Part shown: positions 32,284-43,487 of the stretch, in pieces
Position numbering within the stretch: position 1 is the first letter of the stretch
Layout of the letters: every line of letters starts with the position of its first letter
NCBI GenBank assembly: GCA_009667805.1
Contig: CM019066.1
Location: 121,152,692-121,216,691 of the forward strand
DNA length: 64,000 bases
Reading direction: 5' to 3'
Origin: Leptobrachium leishanense
Taxonomy: Eukaryota; Chordata; Amphibia; Anura; Megophryidae
Notes under the pieces: generated by a model
The model's database searches: none
What the model was told of the DNA's origin: nothing
What the model saw: only the letters and a program-made list of their open reading frames with translations
Program-made: the position numbers and the translations under genes

Positions 32284-33605
32284 GTTACAGGTAGGGATTT
32301 GGTTACGCAGGGGTTACAGGTAGGGATTTGGTTACAGGTAGGGATTTGGTTACGCAGGGGTTACAGGTAGGGATTTGGTTACGCAGGGGTTACAGGTAGG
32401 GATTTGGTTACGCAGGGGTTACAGGTAGGGAATTGGTTACGCAGGGGTTACAGGTAGGGAATTGGTTACGCAGGGGTTACAGGTAGGGATTTGGTTACGC
32501 AGGGGTTACAGGTAGGGAATTGGTTACGCAGGGGTTACAGGTAGGGATTTGGTTACGCAGGGGTTACAGGTAGGGATTTGGTTACGCAGAGGTTACAGGT
32601 AGGGATTTGGTTACGCAGGGTTACAGGTAGGGATTTGTTACGCAGGGGTTACAGGTAGGGATTTGGTTACGCAGGGGTTACAGGTAGGGATTTGGTTACG
32701 CAGAGGTTACAGGTAGGGATTTGGTTACGCAGGGGTTACAGGTAGGGATTTGGTTACGCAGGGGTTACAGGTAGGGATTTGGTTACGCAGGGGTTACAGG
32801 TAGGGAATTGGTTACGCGGGTTACAGGTAGGGAATTGGTTACGCAGGGGTTACAGGTAGGGATTTGGTTACGCAGGGGTTACAGGTAGGGATTTGGTTAC
32901 GCAGGGGTTACAGGTAGGGAATTGGTTACGCAGGGGTTACAGGTAGGGAATTGGTTACGCAGGGTTACAGGTAGGGATTTGGTTACGCAGGGGTTACAGG
33001 TAGGGATTTGGTTACGCAGGGGTTACAGGTAGGGATTTGGTTACGCAGGGGTACAGGTAGGGAATTGGTTACGCAGGTGTTACAGGTAGGGAATTGGTTA
33101 CGCAGGGGTTACAGGTAGGGATTTGGTTACGCAGGGGTTACAGGTAGGGATTTGGTTACAGGTAGGGATTTGGTTACGCAGTCGCAGAGGTTACAGGTAG
33201 GGATTTGGTTACGCAGGGGTTACAGGTAGGGATTTGGTTACGCAGGGGTTACAGGTAGGGATTTGGTTACGCAGGGGTTACAGGTAGGGAATTGGTTACG
33301 CAGGGGTTACAGGTAGGGATTTGGTTACGCAGGGGTTACAGGTAGGGATTTGGTTACGCAGGGGTTACAGGTAGGGAATTGGTTACGCAGGGGTTACAGG
33401 TAGGGAATTGGTTACGCAGGGGTTACAGGTAGGGATTTGGTTACGCAGGGGTTACAGGTAGGGATTTGGTTACGCAGGGGTTGCAGGTAGGGAATTGGTT
33501 ACGCAGGTGTTACAGGTAGGGAATTGGTTACGCAGGGGTTACAGGTAGGGATTTGGTTACGCAGGGGTTACAGGTAGGGATTTGGTTATGCAGGGGTTTC
33601 AGGCT
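32284..33605 (+). repeat. 29-bp minisatellite, right block
   Basis: Same unit and variants as 29310-30387, about 45 units, more homogeneous (the 29-bp form with GGGATTT or GGGAATT dominates). An inner irregularity reads ACGCAGTCGCAGAGG near 33176. It ends at TTATGCAGGGGTTTCAGG. Confidence 0.95.
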
Positions 33606-34399
33606 GTTTGATCTGCAGAATGTAGATTCTGTCAGTAACTGTGTTTGATGGAGGGGAGAGCACATCTCACTTTCCAGACATTTATTCTGCCTCCTGCTAA
33701 CACTTGTCCTTAACCCTTTACACATGGGATTCAGAAGGCAGCCACTCTCTGACACATGGTAGGGGCTTCCTTTTGTTTTAAGCACAGAATGCTCCTCTTA
33801 CCTGTCCTGTAACAGTTCATGGTGATCTGTAGATGGCAGCAGGGAGAGCTCCTGTTGCCTGTGTGTGTCCCTGTTCACGTGCAGGATGCTGTGCAGAGCA
33901 GCTGAGATGTGAGGAGACTATGGGAACCTGCAGCCCTGCTGACATCCTGGCTTTACAATGCTAGCCAGAGAGAGACTGGCCTTGAAGACAGGGCAGTGTG
34001 TGCACTGAACGTCCTGCACATGTGAAGAGACACTATGCTGCAAGAATGGCAGTCTACAGCATCACATCCAGCCTACTCCTGGAGGGCGCCCAGGCAAGCC
34101 AGGCCCTGCTGCTCTCATGGGGATCTCCTACCCTGTTGTCGCTGTGGGGGGTGATCATTTTGCTGCTAAACTTTACAGTGGTAGCTTACCCTGAAACATA
34201 AGCTAGTGTACAGAGTTTCTGTATTCCCAGTATGTTTAACAAGGGACAGCCTGCAACAATTTTGGGGCAAAGGTATAAATGTAGAGCAATCGTCATGGCA
34301 ACCAAGAGAACATCTCAGCTGATGAAACAAATGTGAAACATTTTGCACTCTTGGTCTACAAACCATTTGCTCCCTCCTATGATGTTGAATTTATTTACT
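33606..34399. other. hAT interior, non-coding
   Basis: No gene, terminal repeat or recognised domain. Short open frames here (for example 33998-34201) look like chance. Confidence 0.4.
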
Positions 34400-34760
34400 C
34401 CCTTTAAGCATGCTCTCCAGATCTAGAAACCTTTTGTTATTCACATCTAGAAATCTAGAAGAAACCCTTTACTCCCCAGATCTAGAAACACTTTGCTCTC
34501 CAGATCTACAAACCTTTTCCACATCTAGGAACCCTCAGCTCTCCAGATCTAGAAGCTATACGCTCCAGAGCTATTAATCCTTTGCTGTCCACACCTAGAA
34601 ACCCTTTGCTTTCCACATATCCATTAGCTCTATTAGATCTTACCTCCACATGTAGAAACCATTTGCTGTCCAGATCTAGAAACTCCTTACTCTCCTGAGC
34701 TATTAACCCTTTGCTCTCCAGATCTTGAAACCCTTTGCTGTCCAGATCTAACAGTGCAGC
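34400..34760. repeat. Degenerate CTCCAGATCTAGAAACCCTTTG minisatellite
   Basis: Irregular units of about 20-28 bp built on CTCTCCAGATCTAGAAACCC followed by TTTGCT, with variants (TCCACATCTAG, GAGCTATTAACCC). The minus-strand frame over it (LDSKGFQDLESKGL) is the repeat translated, not a gene. Confidence 0.8.
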
Positions 34761-36070
34761 CTGATGCCCCAAGCAGTAACAATATATCCCTCCAGAGTGA
34801 CAGAGTAGCTCAGTGATGATACTGACAGGTCACACATGCTGCGCTTCCTGGTGGGCCTACTTTCCTTCCCCTTCATGTAGCGGCGTGGCCACTGCTGCTT
34901 GCTACTGCCTCCTGTTAAGTATTAGAGCATTCCTCCTCGTGTTGGTGGCCTGGGCTGACCTGCTGTGTGGGCTGGGCAGGCTGTGGAGAAAACACAGTGT
35001 GGGCTGGGCAGATTCATCCTCACACCTGCGCACTGTGTGCCTTCATTCCCCTCTTTGTAATCAAATAAGCTGCCGGCCACCTGGGCACGTGTCCGGATAC
35101 ATCAAATCACGTGTTGATCTCTTCCACGCATGGGTTATCAAATCTGCCTCTCCACTATATGGCCGGGCCGCATCATCCAGATCCGCCGGCTGCATCGGCC
35201 TTGCAGCGTGGGTCTGGCAGGCCGGCCGGCCGGCCAGCGGCTCCACTTGGCTGGGCTGCTGTGGGCCTATTTTGAGAAGGGGGCCTGGAGCGGCCACTCC
35301 ATCCGCCCCTATGTTAATCCGGCCCTGGCCGCAGAGATGGAAAAAAACCTCACGCTGTCTCTCTGCTGACATCCAGGAACTAGGTGAGCGGACGGCTAGA
35401 CTTGAGGAGAGATCAGAGCGGATCATAACCCAGTGTAATACCCTTGCAGCCCACGCTGATGCTATAGAGGCCAGGGTTCACTACCTGGAGGAAGCTCTTG
35501 AAGATCAATCAAACCACTCCAGACGCAACAACATACGCCTTCGGGGCCTATCTGAATCTATACCGGGCGACAAATTACTTCCTACACTTACGGGCATAGT
35601 GCATCGCCTCCTGCCTGACCTCCCTCAGGTTAAACTGCTTTTTGACCGCGTACACCGAACCCTGGGCCCTAGACGTGACAAGAACGCGCCCCCGAGGGAC
35701 ATGATGGCACGATTTCATTATTATTTCACCAAAGAAGCACTATTGAAAACGACCAGAGATCAGAAAGTGGATTACGATAGCTCCCTACTTTGTTTCTATC
35801 AGGATCTATCGCCCACAACCTTTGGCGAGCCGCAGGGAGTGGCGTGAGGTAACCGGGATCCTCAGTCAACATGACATCAAGTATGCCTGGGCCTTTCCTT
35901 TTAAAATCCTGGTCACCAAGCAGAATAGCACTCATGCGTTTTCACACCTTTACCAAGCAAAAGATGTTTTACGCCTCTTTGACCTGCCAGTCCCACGGGC
36001 TGTGGGGGACCTGGGACCCCCTCCACCTCTTCCTCGCTTGGATCAAGACTGGTCCTCCGCAGCAGATTGA

Positions 36071-36690
36071 CGGTGGTCTCTCTGGAAAACACCATTCCCT
36101 GAAGTCTCGGAAGAGGCTTTTATTTTTTGGTCTGGCGTCTCCCCCTTGGGTGTGTGAACCATCACCCCATCCCGGGCTCAAACCAGGACTCTGGACTGAT
36201 TGCCCTGGGTGCCATGATGCACGTGGTAATATTCTATGTTGCTTTACATCACTGCAGGTTGCTGTTTATCATTTTGACTGTTAATGTTGCTTCTATGGTT
36301 GGAGCTCATGCTCCGTTATGTTTTAAATGTTTCTAAACTCGGCGGGCGGACGGCGTACCCTCTGTGCTTCTTTGGTTTCGCACCAGATGGTCGTCGGCTT
36401 CCCTCTTCCTTTCATCTCCTCCCCCGCTATACCTCCCTTCCGGTATACCCGTTCGGTTGGTACTACCTTCTACCCGCGTGACTGCCCAACATGGGATTTT
36501 CTGTCCCTTCTTATCTTTCTTCCTTCTCTTCTTCTGAACATTTCTTTTTCTTCACGCCTCGTCTTTTTTATCTTTCTATGTCTGGGGTTCCTTCGGCGCC
36601 CCTTTTCTGGCCTCCCCGCGGGTACTGGTGCCCTTCAGGGGGAGGGGGACATTGGGAGGACTCCATTGCGCACTGTGACACCGTACTAAG
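36071..36690 (+). other. L1 copy B inter-ORF spacer
   Basis: About 620 bases between ORF1 and ORF2 with no gene. The right part (36400-36580) is pyrimidine-rich on the element's sense strand, the opposite bias to the spacer of copy A. It is also less than half as long, so the two L1 copies belong to different subfamilies. Confidence 0.55.
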
Positions 36691-39600
36691 ATGGCCCCGG
36701 TGAATATACTGTCCCTAAACGGCAAAGGCCTTAATTCGCCTCGTAAACTACGCTTATTATTCCGCGAACTAAAACGCAAATCAATTGACATTGCTCTGTT
36801 ACAGGAAACTAGGATTCCAAAAACGTCTGCTTTTCGTTTATCGGATCCAGCCTACTCTAGAGTCTTTTTATCTTGTGCTAATCCTAAACGTAATGGGGTA
36901 GCGGTATTAATCCGAACCTCTTGTCTCATTACTATTACGGACTCCCACATAGATGACATAGGCCGATGTGTCCTGGTATCGGGTATGGTGTCTGGCCAAC
37001 AGTATACATTTGTTTTAGTTTATGGCCTAAATATCCCGGAAGCTGATTTTTGGTCCTCTACTCGCTCTTTTATTTCATCCCATGCTAAAGGCCATGTGGT
37101 TCTGGGAGGGGATTTTAATGCGACTTTGTGCCCACCATTAGATCGATCTACTTCCCATAATGACTGGACTTCTAAATCTCCCCTCGCTACAAGACAAACA
37201 ATTTTATAACTTCGTACATCACGCGGGCTACATTGACGTGTGGAGGGTCCAGCACCCCTCGGTTAAAGACTACACATTTTACTCCCCCGTCCATCACACC
37301 TATTCTAGAATAGATTGCCTATTAACCTCCGCCTCCTGCCTCCCCTTGGTCCTCTCCTCTTCCATAGGTTCCATAACATGGTCTGACCACGCAGATGTTT
37401 CCCTTCAACTCCGGCCCTTTTCTCCCACTGCAGGTCGTCGCTGGCGATTAGATCCATTCCTGCTAGATAAACCGGGTGTGCGAGACTCTGTGACTGAAAC
37501 ATTACATGACTATTTCCACCTCAATGACACAGATGATACCTCCACGCAGGTATTGTATGCTGCCCATAAACCTGTGATCCGGGGCGCACTATTAAGTTTA
37601 GCATCCCATCTGAAAAAACTAGAAATTAGCAGACATACAAACCCTACAACGCCAACTCCATGAGAGTGAGATGGCCCACAAGGCTGCCCCCTCTCCTGCG
37701 ACCTACGCCACCTTATCCCAGGTCAGGCAGGATTTAAATAGGTTATTCCTTGATGATGTAGGACGATCACTTCTTTGGTTCAAAAGAAGATATTACGAGA
37801 GCTCTAACAAAATGGACACTCCCTTTGCACGCCTTCTAAATCCCAGACTACTCCCACTCTCAGACTATGCCCCTATAAAAGACGACATGGGATCCCAGCT
37901 CTCCACCTCGAACGCCATTAGAGACGCCTTTACCTGATACTTCACCTCTATTTATAACCACACTCCGTCCCATTCTACCTCTGATCCGTCCCTGATGGAC
38001 AACATAGAGGATTACCTCTCCCGGGCCTTACTTCCATCTCTGACCAAAGAACAGGCGGCCGCACTGGCTTCTCCCATTACTGAAGCAGAAATTAGTAAAG
38101 CCCTAAGCTCGATGAAACCTCACAAAGCCCCTGGTCCTGACGGTCTCACATACCAGTACTATAAAGCCTTTCCCAAAATCCTGTTCCCTCAATTGCTTCG
38201 AGTGTTTAATGACATGATGAATGGAGGCACCCCACCCCGAGAATCCTTATTGGCGTCTATTGTTTTACTACCCAAACCAGGTAAAAATCACCATTTCACC
38301 GAGAACTACAGACCCATTTCTCTAATAAAGATCTGAAATTATTAGCCAAAATCCTCTCCCTTAGACTGGACCCATTCTTGACCTCTCTTATCCACCCTGA
38401 CCAAGTGGGCTTCATGCCCACTCGACAAGCTTATGAAAACACTAGGAGGGCGGCGGAGTTGGTGTGGAGAGCGGTGGAGACACGAACACCGTCTCTGTTT
38501 CTCTCCTTGGATGCAGAGACGGCGTTTGACAGAGCGGAGTGGCCCTTCCTGTTCTCCCTCCTAAAACATATTAGCTGGTTTCTAGCTGCCATCAGTGCTT
38601 TGTACGCCTCTCCCTCTGCCCAAATTTTATTACCTGGCGCGGACCCAATCCCTTTTCTGATATCCAATGGTAGGAGACAGGGCTGCCCCCTTTCTCCTAC
38701 TCTGTTTGCATTGTATTTAGAGCCACTCCTCCAACACATACGGCTGAACCCTGGGATACATGGACTCACGGTGCATTCCGACTCCTTTAAGGTGTCGGCT
38801 TATGCTGATGACGTCCTTTTGTCCTTGTCCCAACCCCTGGAGTCTCTACCGCAATTATTTAATGCCCTGGACGAATACGCCAGATTGTCAGGCTACAAAA
38901 TCAATATCACTAAGTTGGAAGCTTTCACGATCCATGTTCCCCCCCCTTCTGTATGACTCTCTCTGCACTAAATGTCCTGTCCGCTTTTCCCCCTCCTCTT
39001 TCAAGTACCTAGGCATTGTGTTTACTAACGACCCTATCTCCCTATATGATGCTAATTATAAGATGTTATGGTCGCAAATCAAGAGGGATTTAAATGTTGG
39101 GACAGGTACCAAATTTTGTGAGTGGGTCGCATCTATTGTGTCAAAATGAACGTCTTGCCACCTTTTACTATATTTTTTTCAGGCCCTACCTATAGCGCTG
39201 GATTCTGCTGATATACGGGACATACAAAGGGCTATTGACTCTTTTATTTGGAAGGGAAAACGTCACCGAACTGCTCGGGCTACCCTGTATAGGCCGAAGG
39301 AGGGGGGGGCCTGGGACTCCTGTGTTTGCTTTCTTATTATTACACAGCACAACTTGCCCAGATTGTGGCCTGGCATTCCCCTCAGACCTCACGTCGCTGG
39401 GTGGATCTGGAACGGGGTCTCATGTACCCGGATCGTCCCCATATGTGGATATAGCTTCCTAGGGTTCATCGCCCCTTGTTGAAAACCTCATGCCCGGCCA
39501 TCGTGAACTCTCTCCGACTCTAGGACAAATTAGCGACCAAATGCGACCGCATATCATTCCCATCTCCTTTAACACCGATCCTGTGGAATCGTGATTTCCC

Positions 39601-40709
39601 ACCGGGACACATCTCCTCTCCCTCGGAAGGCTGGATGGGCTCCAATATCACGAGAATATGCCATCTGTATCCCAGGGGGCAATATGTGGATATAGCTTCC
39701 TAGGGCTCATCGCCCCTTGTTGAAAACCTCATGCCCGGCCATCGTGGACTCTCTCCGACTCTGGGACAAATTAGCGACCAAATGCGACCTCATATCATTC
39801 CCATCCCCTTTAACACCGATCCTGCGGAATCCTGATTTCCCACCGGGACTCCTCTCCTCTCCCTCGGAAGGCTGGATGGGCTCCAATATCACGAGGATAT
39901 GCCATCTCCCAGGGGGCAACTGTCTCAACCTACTTCACTCTGGACTATTGCATCCTGGACTATTGCATCCCGTACTCCAGATACGGGCGTACGTAACTTG
40001 CTCTCACAATAATGCTGCAGCACTGACCATACCATCTTACTTTGAACGCCTGTGCCTTCGAGGCTCCTACCCTAGGGACTTAATTTCTACAATTTATCAC
40101 CAGCTGACAGTTCTTCTGGACTGGTGAGAACTCCACTACATTCAAGCCTGGGAACGAGACTTAGGGGAGACATTAGAGGCTGAAGACTGGGGTGATATTT
40201 GGGAGGCTATGAGAGGTGTTTCAGTGTGCACGGTCCATCAGGAGCAACTCATCAAAACTATATTTCGGTGGTATACCACTCCTGTCCAGATTTCACACAT
40301 GTCTCAACAGACCCCAGATCTTTGCTGGAGGGGTTGTGGACTTCGGGGCACTTACGCCCATATGTGGTGGTTTTGTTCTAAGGTCCAGCGCTTTTGGGAC
40401 CAAACACACACTCTACTTCAGGCAGTTTTACCGACAGAGACCCCAATGGATCCCTGGGCCTACTTGTTATCCAGACCCTTACCGGATTTGTCACGACATG
40501 AGAACAAATTATTGGCCAAGATCACCCTTGCAGCCCGCTGCATTCTCGCAGAACATTGGAACTGCCCAAAGATTCCTTCCTTTTCGAAAATTTACGCTAA
40601 GATCAGGGATGTCCAATTGATGGATGAACTCACAGCCACCACTTATCACACACTCCTGAACTATTATAAAAAATGGACACCTTGGCTGGAACAGATGGGC
40701 TCGGCTTGA
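36691..40709 (+). pseudogene. L1-type ORF2 (copy B), endonuclease-RT, many breaks
   Basis: Start ATG at 36691 (MAPVNILSLNGKGLN). Endonuclease residues: Asn of LNGKGLN, Glu of LQETRI, VLGGDFNATL, and TWSDHADVSL near 37380, after a frame change near 37190. The RT-side segments follow in several frames: ALSSMKPHKAPGPDGLTYQY, LPKPGKNHHFTENYRPISL, PDQVGFMPTRQAYENTRRA, SLDAETAFDRAEWPFLF, GRRQGCPLSPTLFALYLEPL and VSAYADDVLLSL, where the catalytic YADD is kept. The C-terminal region runs to the TGA at 40707-40709. Stops or shifts near 37190, 37665, 37937, 38334, 38956 and 39150, plus a 241-bp duplication (39441-39921), kill it. Confidence 0.88.
39441..39921 (+). repeat. 241-bp local tandem duplication in L1 ORF2
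   Basis: The segment beginning ATATGTGGATATAGCTTCC (39441) is repeated from 39682 with few differences (for example GGGTTCATC against GGGCTCATC, and CTGTATCCCAGG against CTCCCAGG). Two copies of the same part of the C-terminal ORF2 sequence. It arose after or during decay of this copy. Confidence 0.9.
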
Positions 40710-41007
40710 GTCGGGCCTCCCTTTTATGTGTCGTATTGGGTTAGCTTTTTTAGCTTCATAGAAAGATATTGTTATTATAGATTGTGTCACGACTCTTTCT
40801 CACTTTATATTGTCTTCCTTCTCTTTTTTCCATTTTTCTCATATTCTGCCTCGCTCTTCTGGGTTTAGGCGACCCCTTCTCTTTCCTACCCCCTTCTCTG
40901 TCCCGCCTTCTATAAATGTTATGATTATATTTGACTTGATTTCTGTATGAAAAAATATTTCTCATAATAAAAATTACATTTAAAAAAACCCAAAAAACAA
41001 TTATGCT

Positions 41008-41563
41008 CATTACTTAGACTTGACCAGAAAGGTATGGTAGTCTCTATGCTCACACCGACATAAAAAAAAAAAAAGCATACCTTCAGCATAGAAAAAAAAA
41101 TATTAAAAGATTACCACTCACATTTTATAGCGCCCCCTTACATAAGCATCTCAATTTTTAAATCAAAAGCTGTTACAAGAGTCAATAATTGAGTCACCTA
41201 TGTAAAAGAGCTCTATAACATGTGAGTAAAAGTCTTTTAGTATCTTTTTTTAAACTGTAGGTGTTGGAAGTCTGCACCATTGTCTTTTTTCTACATATTG
41301 GTGTCTGTCACGGTAGTATAATGAATAAACACACAGATCAGATATTCACAAAAAAGAAAACCAAAACTAATGCTTAGTAATGGTCGAGAAAATCGTACTA
41401 TAATATGGGAATAGGGGCCTCTATTCCTTTTGTATCGGTTTGTCTAATGGCTGGTCCTTAGATACATTGTACCTCTCTTTCTAACTGTACCAAGTATACT
41501 TATGCACAGCACTGCAGAATGTGTTAGCGCTTATACATAAATAATAATGATAAAATACTATAC
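41008..41563. other. Unannotated stretch
   Basis: AT-rich non-coding DNA; nothing recognisable. Confidence 0.4.
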
Positions 41564-42846
41564 TAAGGCTCGGGTCAGAAGAACGCATTCTGTGCGGACT
41601 GTGCACAACGGACGTACTTTCTGACTGACGACAAGGTAGTGGCCACACAGTCCGTTTTTGTGTCTGACTTTTTTTTTTTACTGATGTAGATGGGAAATAT
41701 TATTATTATTATTATCCTTTATTTATAAAGCGCCAGCATATTCCGGAGCGCTGTACAATGGGGAAGCACAAACATGAGACATACATGATAAATAAGGAAA
41801 AGACAACCCTGCCCAAAGGATAGCTTGTCTAGAAAGTACAGCACTTTAACCAAGCGCTCGGCCACACATCCTGTGAGCTTACAATCTAAGGGATGGGGTA
41901 AGTGAAACAGATGGGATCAGAGGGAAGGTGAAGCTGGTTGCTAGAAGAAATGTTGTGACGGTTGCATGGGAAGGACCAGAAGGTTGGGCTGAGTAAAGGT
42001 AATTACAGAGAGAAGTGGAAACAGCTGTAAAGGAGCCCTTAAATTATGGACCGGGCCTGGGTGGGACTGCAGAGTGGAGAATCTTGGGTCTGTGATGGTC
42101 AGTGTATGCTGCAAAACAGAATGGAGATTTGATAAGTGTGCTTTTAAAAACTACACGGCAGGAGGGGGAAGGAGGAGGATCAGGAAGAGGGGGGAGGGTG
42201 AGAGGCAGAGGTGAAGACCAGGTAAAAAAGTTTTTTTAGTAAAAAGGAGGGAACAATGAAACATGGAATCAGACAGAAATTAATACATTTAAAAAAAAAA
42301 AAAAAATACAGTTGCAAGAATTGGGTTCTTTCGAGTTTAGCGTTGGACGGCATTCTGAAATCCTGCTACCTCATGCTCGTTCGGGGGTGCTGGTCAGTGT
42401 ATGCTTATGCTCGTTCCGGGGTGCAGAGTGGAGAATCTTGGGTCTGTGATGGTCAGTGTATGCTTATGCTCATTCTGGGGTGCTGGTCAGTGTATGCTTA
42501 TGCTGGTTCCAGAGTGGAGAATCTTGGGTCTGTGATGGTCAGTGTATGCTGCAAAATAAAATGAATATGAAACAAAAATTTGTCCGTCAAACATGCAGTC
42601 CGTCTGACTACGTTCCATCACTCACACACAAAGCTATGCGGACGTGGCGCACTCCGCATGTCCGTTCTAGCGGTTTTACGTTCTTGCCTAACTTGCATCC
42701 GTGTACCGCATCCGTTGTGCGTCTGCACTTCTGTGCGGACGTACTTCGTGTGTGGGTCTCTATTGATCATAATTGTATGCTACCACGGACGTTAAAATGT
42801 GCGGCAACACGGACGTGAACACTGTGCTCGTCTGACCCGAGCGTAA
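41564..42846. mobile_element. Harbinger-type MITE M6, enlarged by an L2-type insertion
   Basis: The element is 41567-42843 with TAA on both sides. Ends GGCTCGGGTCAGAAGAACGC and GCTCGTCTGACCCGAGCG. Its own sequence is the outer 130 and 290 bases and matches M1 (CTTCGTGTGTGGGTCTC). The middle (41699-42555) is a later insertion. Non-coding. Confidence 0.85.
41699..42555 (-). mobile_element. L2-type LINE 3' fragment or derived SINE inside M6
   Basis: Starts with (TTA)n and TTTATTTATAAAGCGCCAGC, the inverted L2-type 3' tail. The rest is non-coding, with a repeated block GGTCAGTGTATGCTTATGCT and GAGTGGAGAATCTTGGGTCTG (near 42060, 42390, 42425 and 42510). AAATA occurs at both ends of the insertion and may be a short TSD. 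Confidence 0.65.
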
Positions 42847-43482
42847 GAAGGGCCAGGAAAAAGCCAAATTGACATCAGGAGAAATGATTGAAAAGAGGAA
42901 GGAAGCTGAGGTCAAGGAGAAAAACAAATCACATATAGTCACAAACAAAGTTGAGGTCAAGTATATGAGAAAATGAGCAGAGTAATGCACTGATGAAATG
43001 TAAACCACAGCAGGACCAGTGCAAAGGAAGGGATGACATTATATACATTGGTGATGAAACCCATTGGCTAGAACACCAGATTTGCAGATCATCTGGGTCC
43101 TCCCTTAAAGGACATGCATGCTTTGTTAGTGTACCTTTAAAAAGGTGCACTGCTTTTTGAATGAAAGAGTAGTCTCATTCAGCAGGCATAAAAAGCAAGT
43201 AAATATGATATTTTTTCATATTTACTTGCTTTTCTTTCTTGGCCTTTTCCATGCCCACTTCAGGGAGCACTTTAAGGTAACCAATCAGTGTGTATTCTGT
43301 GGAATGCATAAAAATGCACTGAGCATGTGCGACTGATTTGCTCCACCTCCCTCCTGCACTGAGTGTCATTCCAATCTGTAACTCTTTCACTCCCAGCTAC
43401 TACAGACACAGGGAAGGAAAGAAATCCATACACACAGTGAGAAAAAGAGACAGCAGAGAGAGGGACAACAAAGAAAAGCACA
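42847..43482. other. Unannotated stretch with a short hairpin
   Basis: No gene. It includes a perfect hairpin at 43191-43233: arms AAAAGCAAGTAAATATGA and TCATATTTACTTGCTTTT (18 bp each), loop TATTTTT. The rest is non-coding and GA-rich towards 43480. Confidence 0.5.
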
Positions 43483-43487
43483 GACAG

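Larger units (their letters stand above)
27113..35335. mobile_element. Large composite hAT element (8207 bp) with 8-bp TSD
   Basis: The element proper is 27121-35327. Left end CAGGGCCGGATTAAGAGTAT, right end CCCTATGTTAATCCGGCCCTG inverted; 14 bp of TIR agree (CAGGGCCGGATTAA). GCCGCAGA lies on both sides (27113-27120 and 35328-35335), an exact 8-bp TSD inside L1 ORF1. It contains Harbinger copy 2, a 29-bp minisatellite in two blocks, CR1 copy A and a second minisatellite (34400-34760). No hAT transposase frame is visible, so it was mobilised in trans. Confidence 0.92.
26917..36070 (+). pseudogene. L1-type ORF1 (copy B), split by hAT element
   Basis: Start ATG at 26917 (MKRANKSKKDAK, basic N-terminus). 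A frame change near 26990 leads to the frame SYRDGDSEAYPATKADILGL up to 27120. After the hAT insertion the gene resumes at 35336; a one-base shift near 35368 leads into the coiled coil (DIQELGERTARLEERSERI, HADAIEARVHYLEEAL) and the RNA-binding entry NHSRRNNIRLRGLSES. After another shift near 35830 the C-terminal domain REWREVTGILSQHDIKYAWAF runs to the stop at 36068-36070. The frame from 34813 into this region is read-through from the hAT element and is not the start. Confidence 0.83.
26771..41007 (+). mobile_element. L1/Tx1-type LINE (copy B), split by an 8.2-kb insertion
   Basis: The element occupies 26781-40997. CAATTATGCT flanks both ends (26771-26780 and 40998-41007), a 10-bp TSD. The 5' end starts GGGGCTGAAGCAGAGCTGGC and the 3' end is AATAAAAATTACATTTAAAA followed by an A-rich tail. 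Removing the hAT insertion (27121-35327) and one copy of its TSD leaves about 6.0 kb, full length for this class. ORF1 is broken by the insertion and frameshifts; ORF2 has many breaks. It is older than everything nested in it. Confidence 0.9.

Noticed and set aside
29310..33605. CRISPR-like array
   Set aside because: Units are contiguous without unique spacers, and the context is vertebrate transposon DNA. It is a minisatellite.
34813..35847. 344-codon frame as one gene with a membrane-like N-terminus
   Set aside because: The first half is hAT sequence and the second half is L1 ORF1 coiled coil; the junction is the hAT TSD at 35328. It is read-through across an insertion.
42256..42564. 102-codon plus-strand frame in M6
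   Set aside because: It covers an A16 run and repeated GGTCAGTGTATGCTTATGCT blocks of the L2-type insertion; not a gene.
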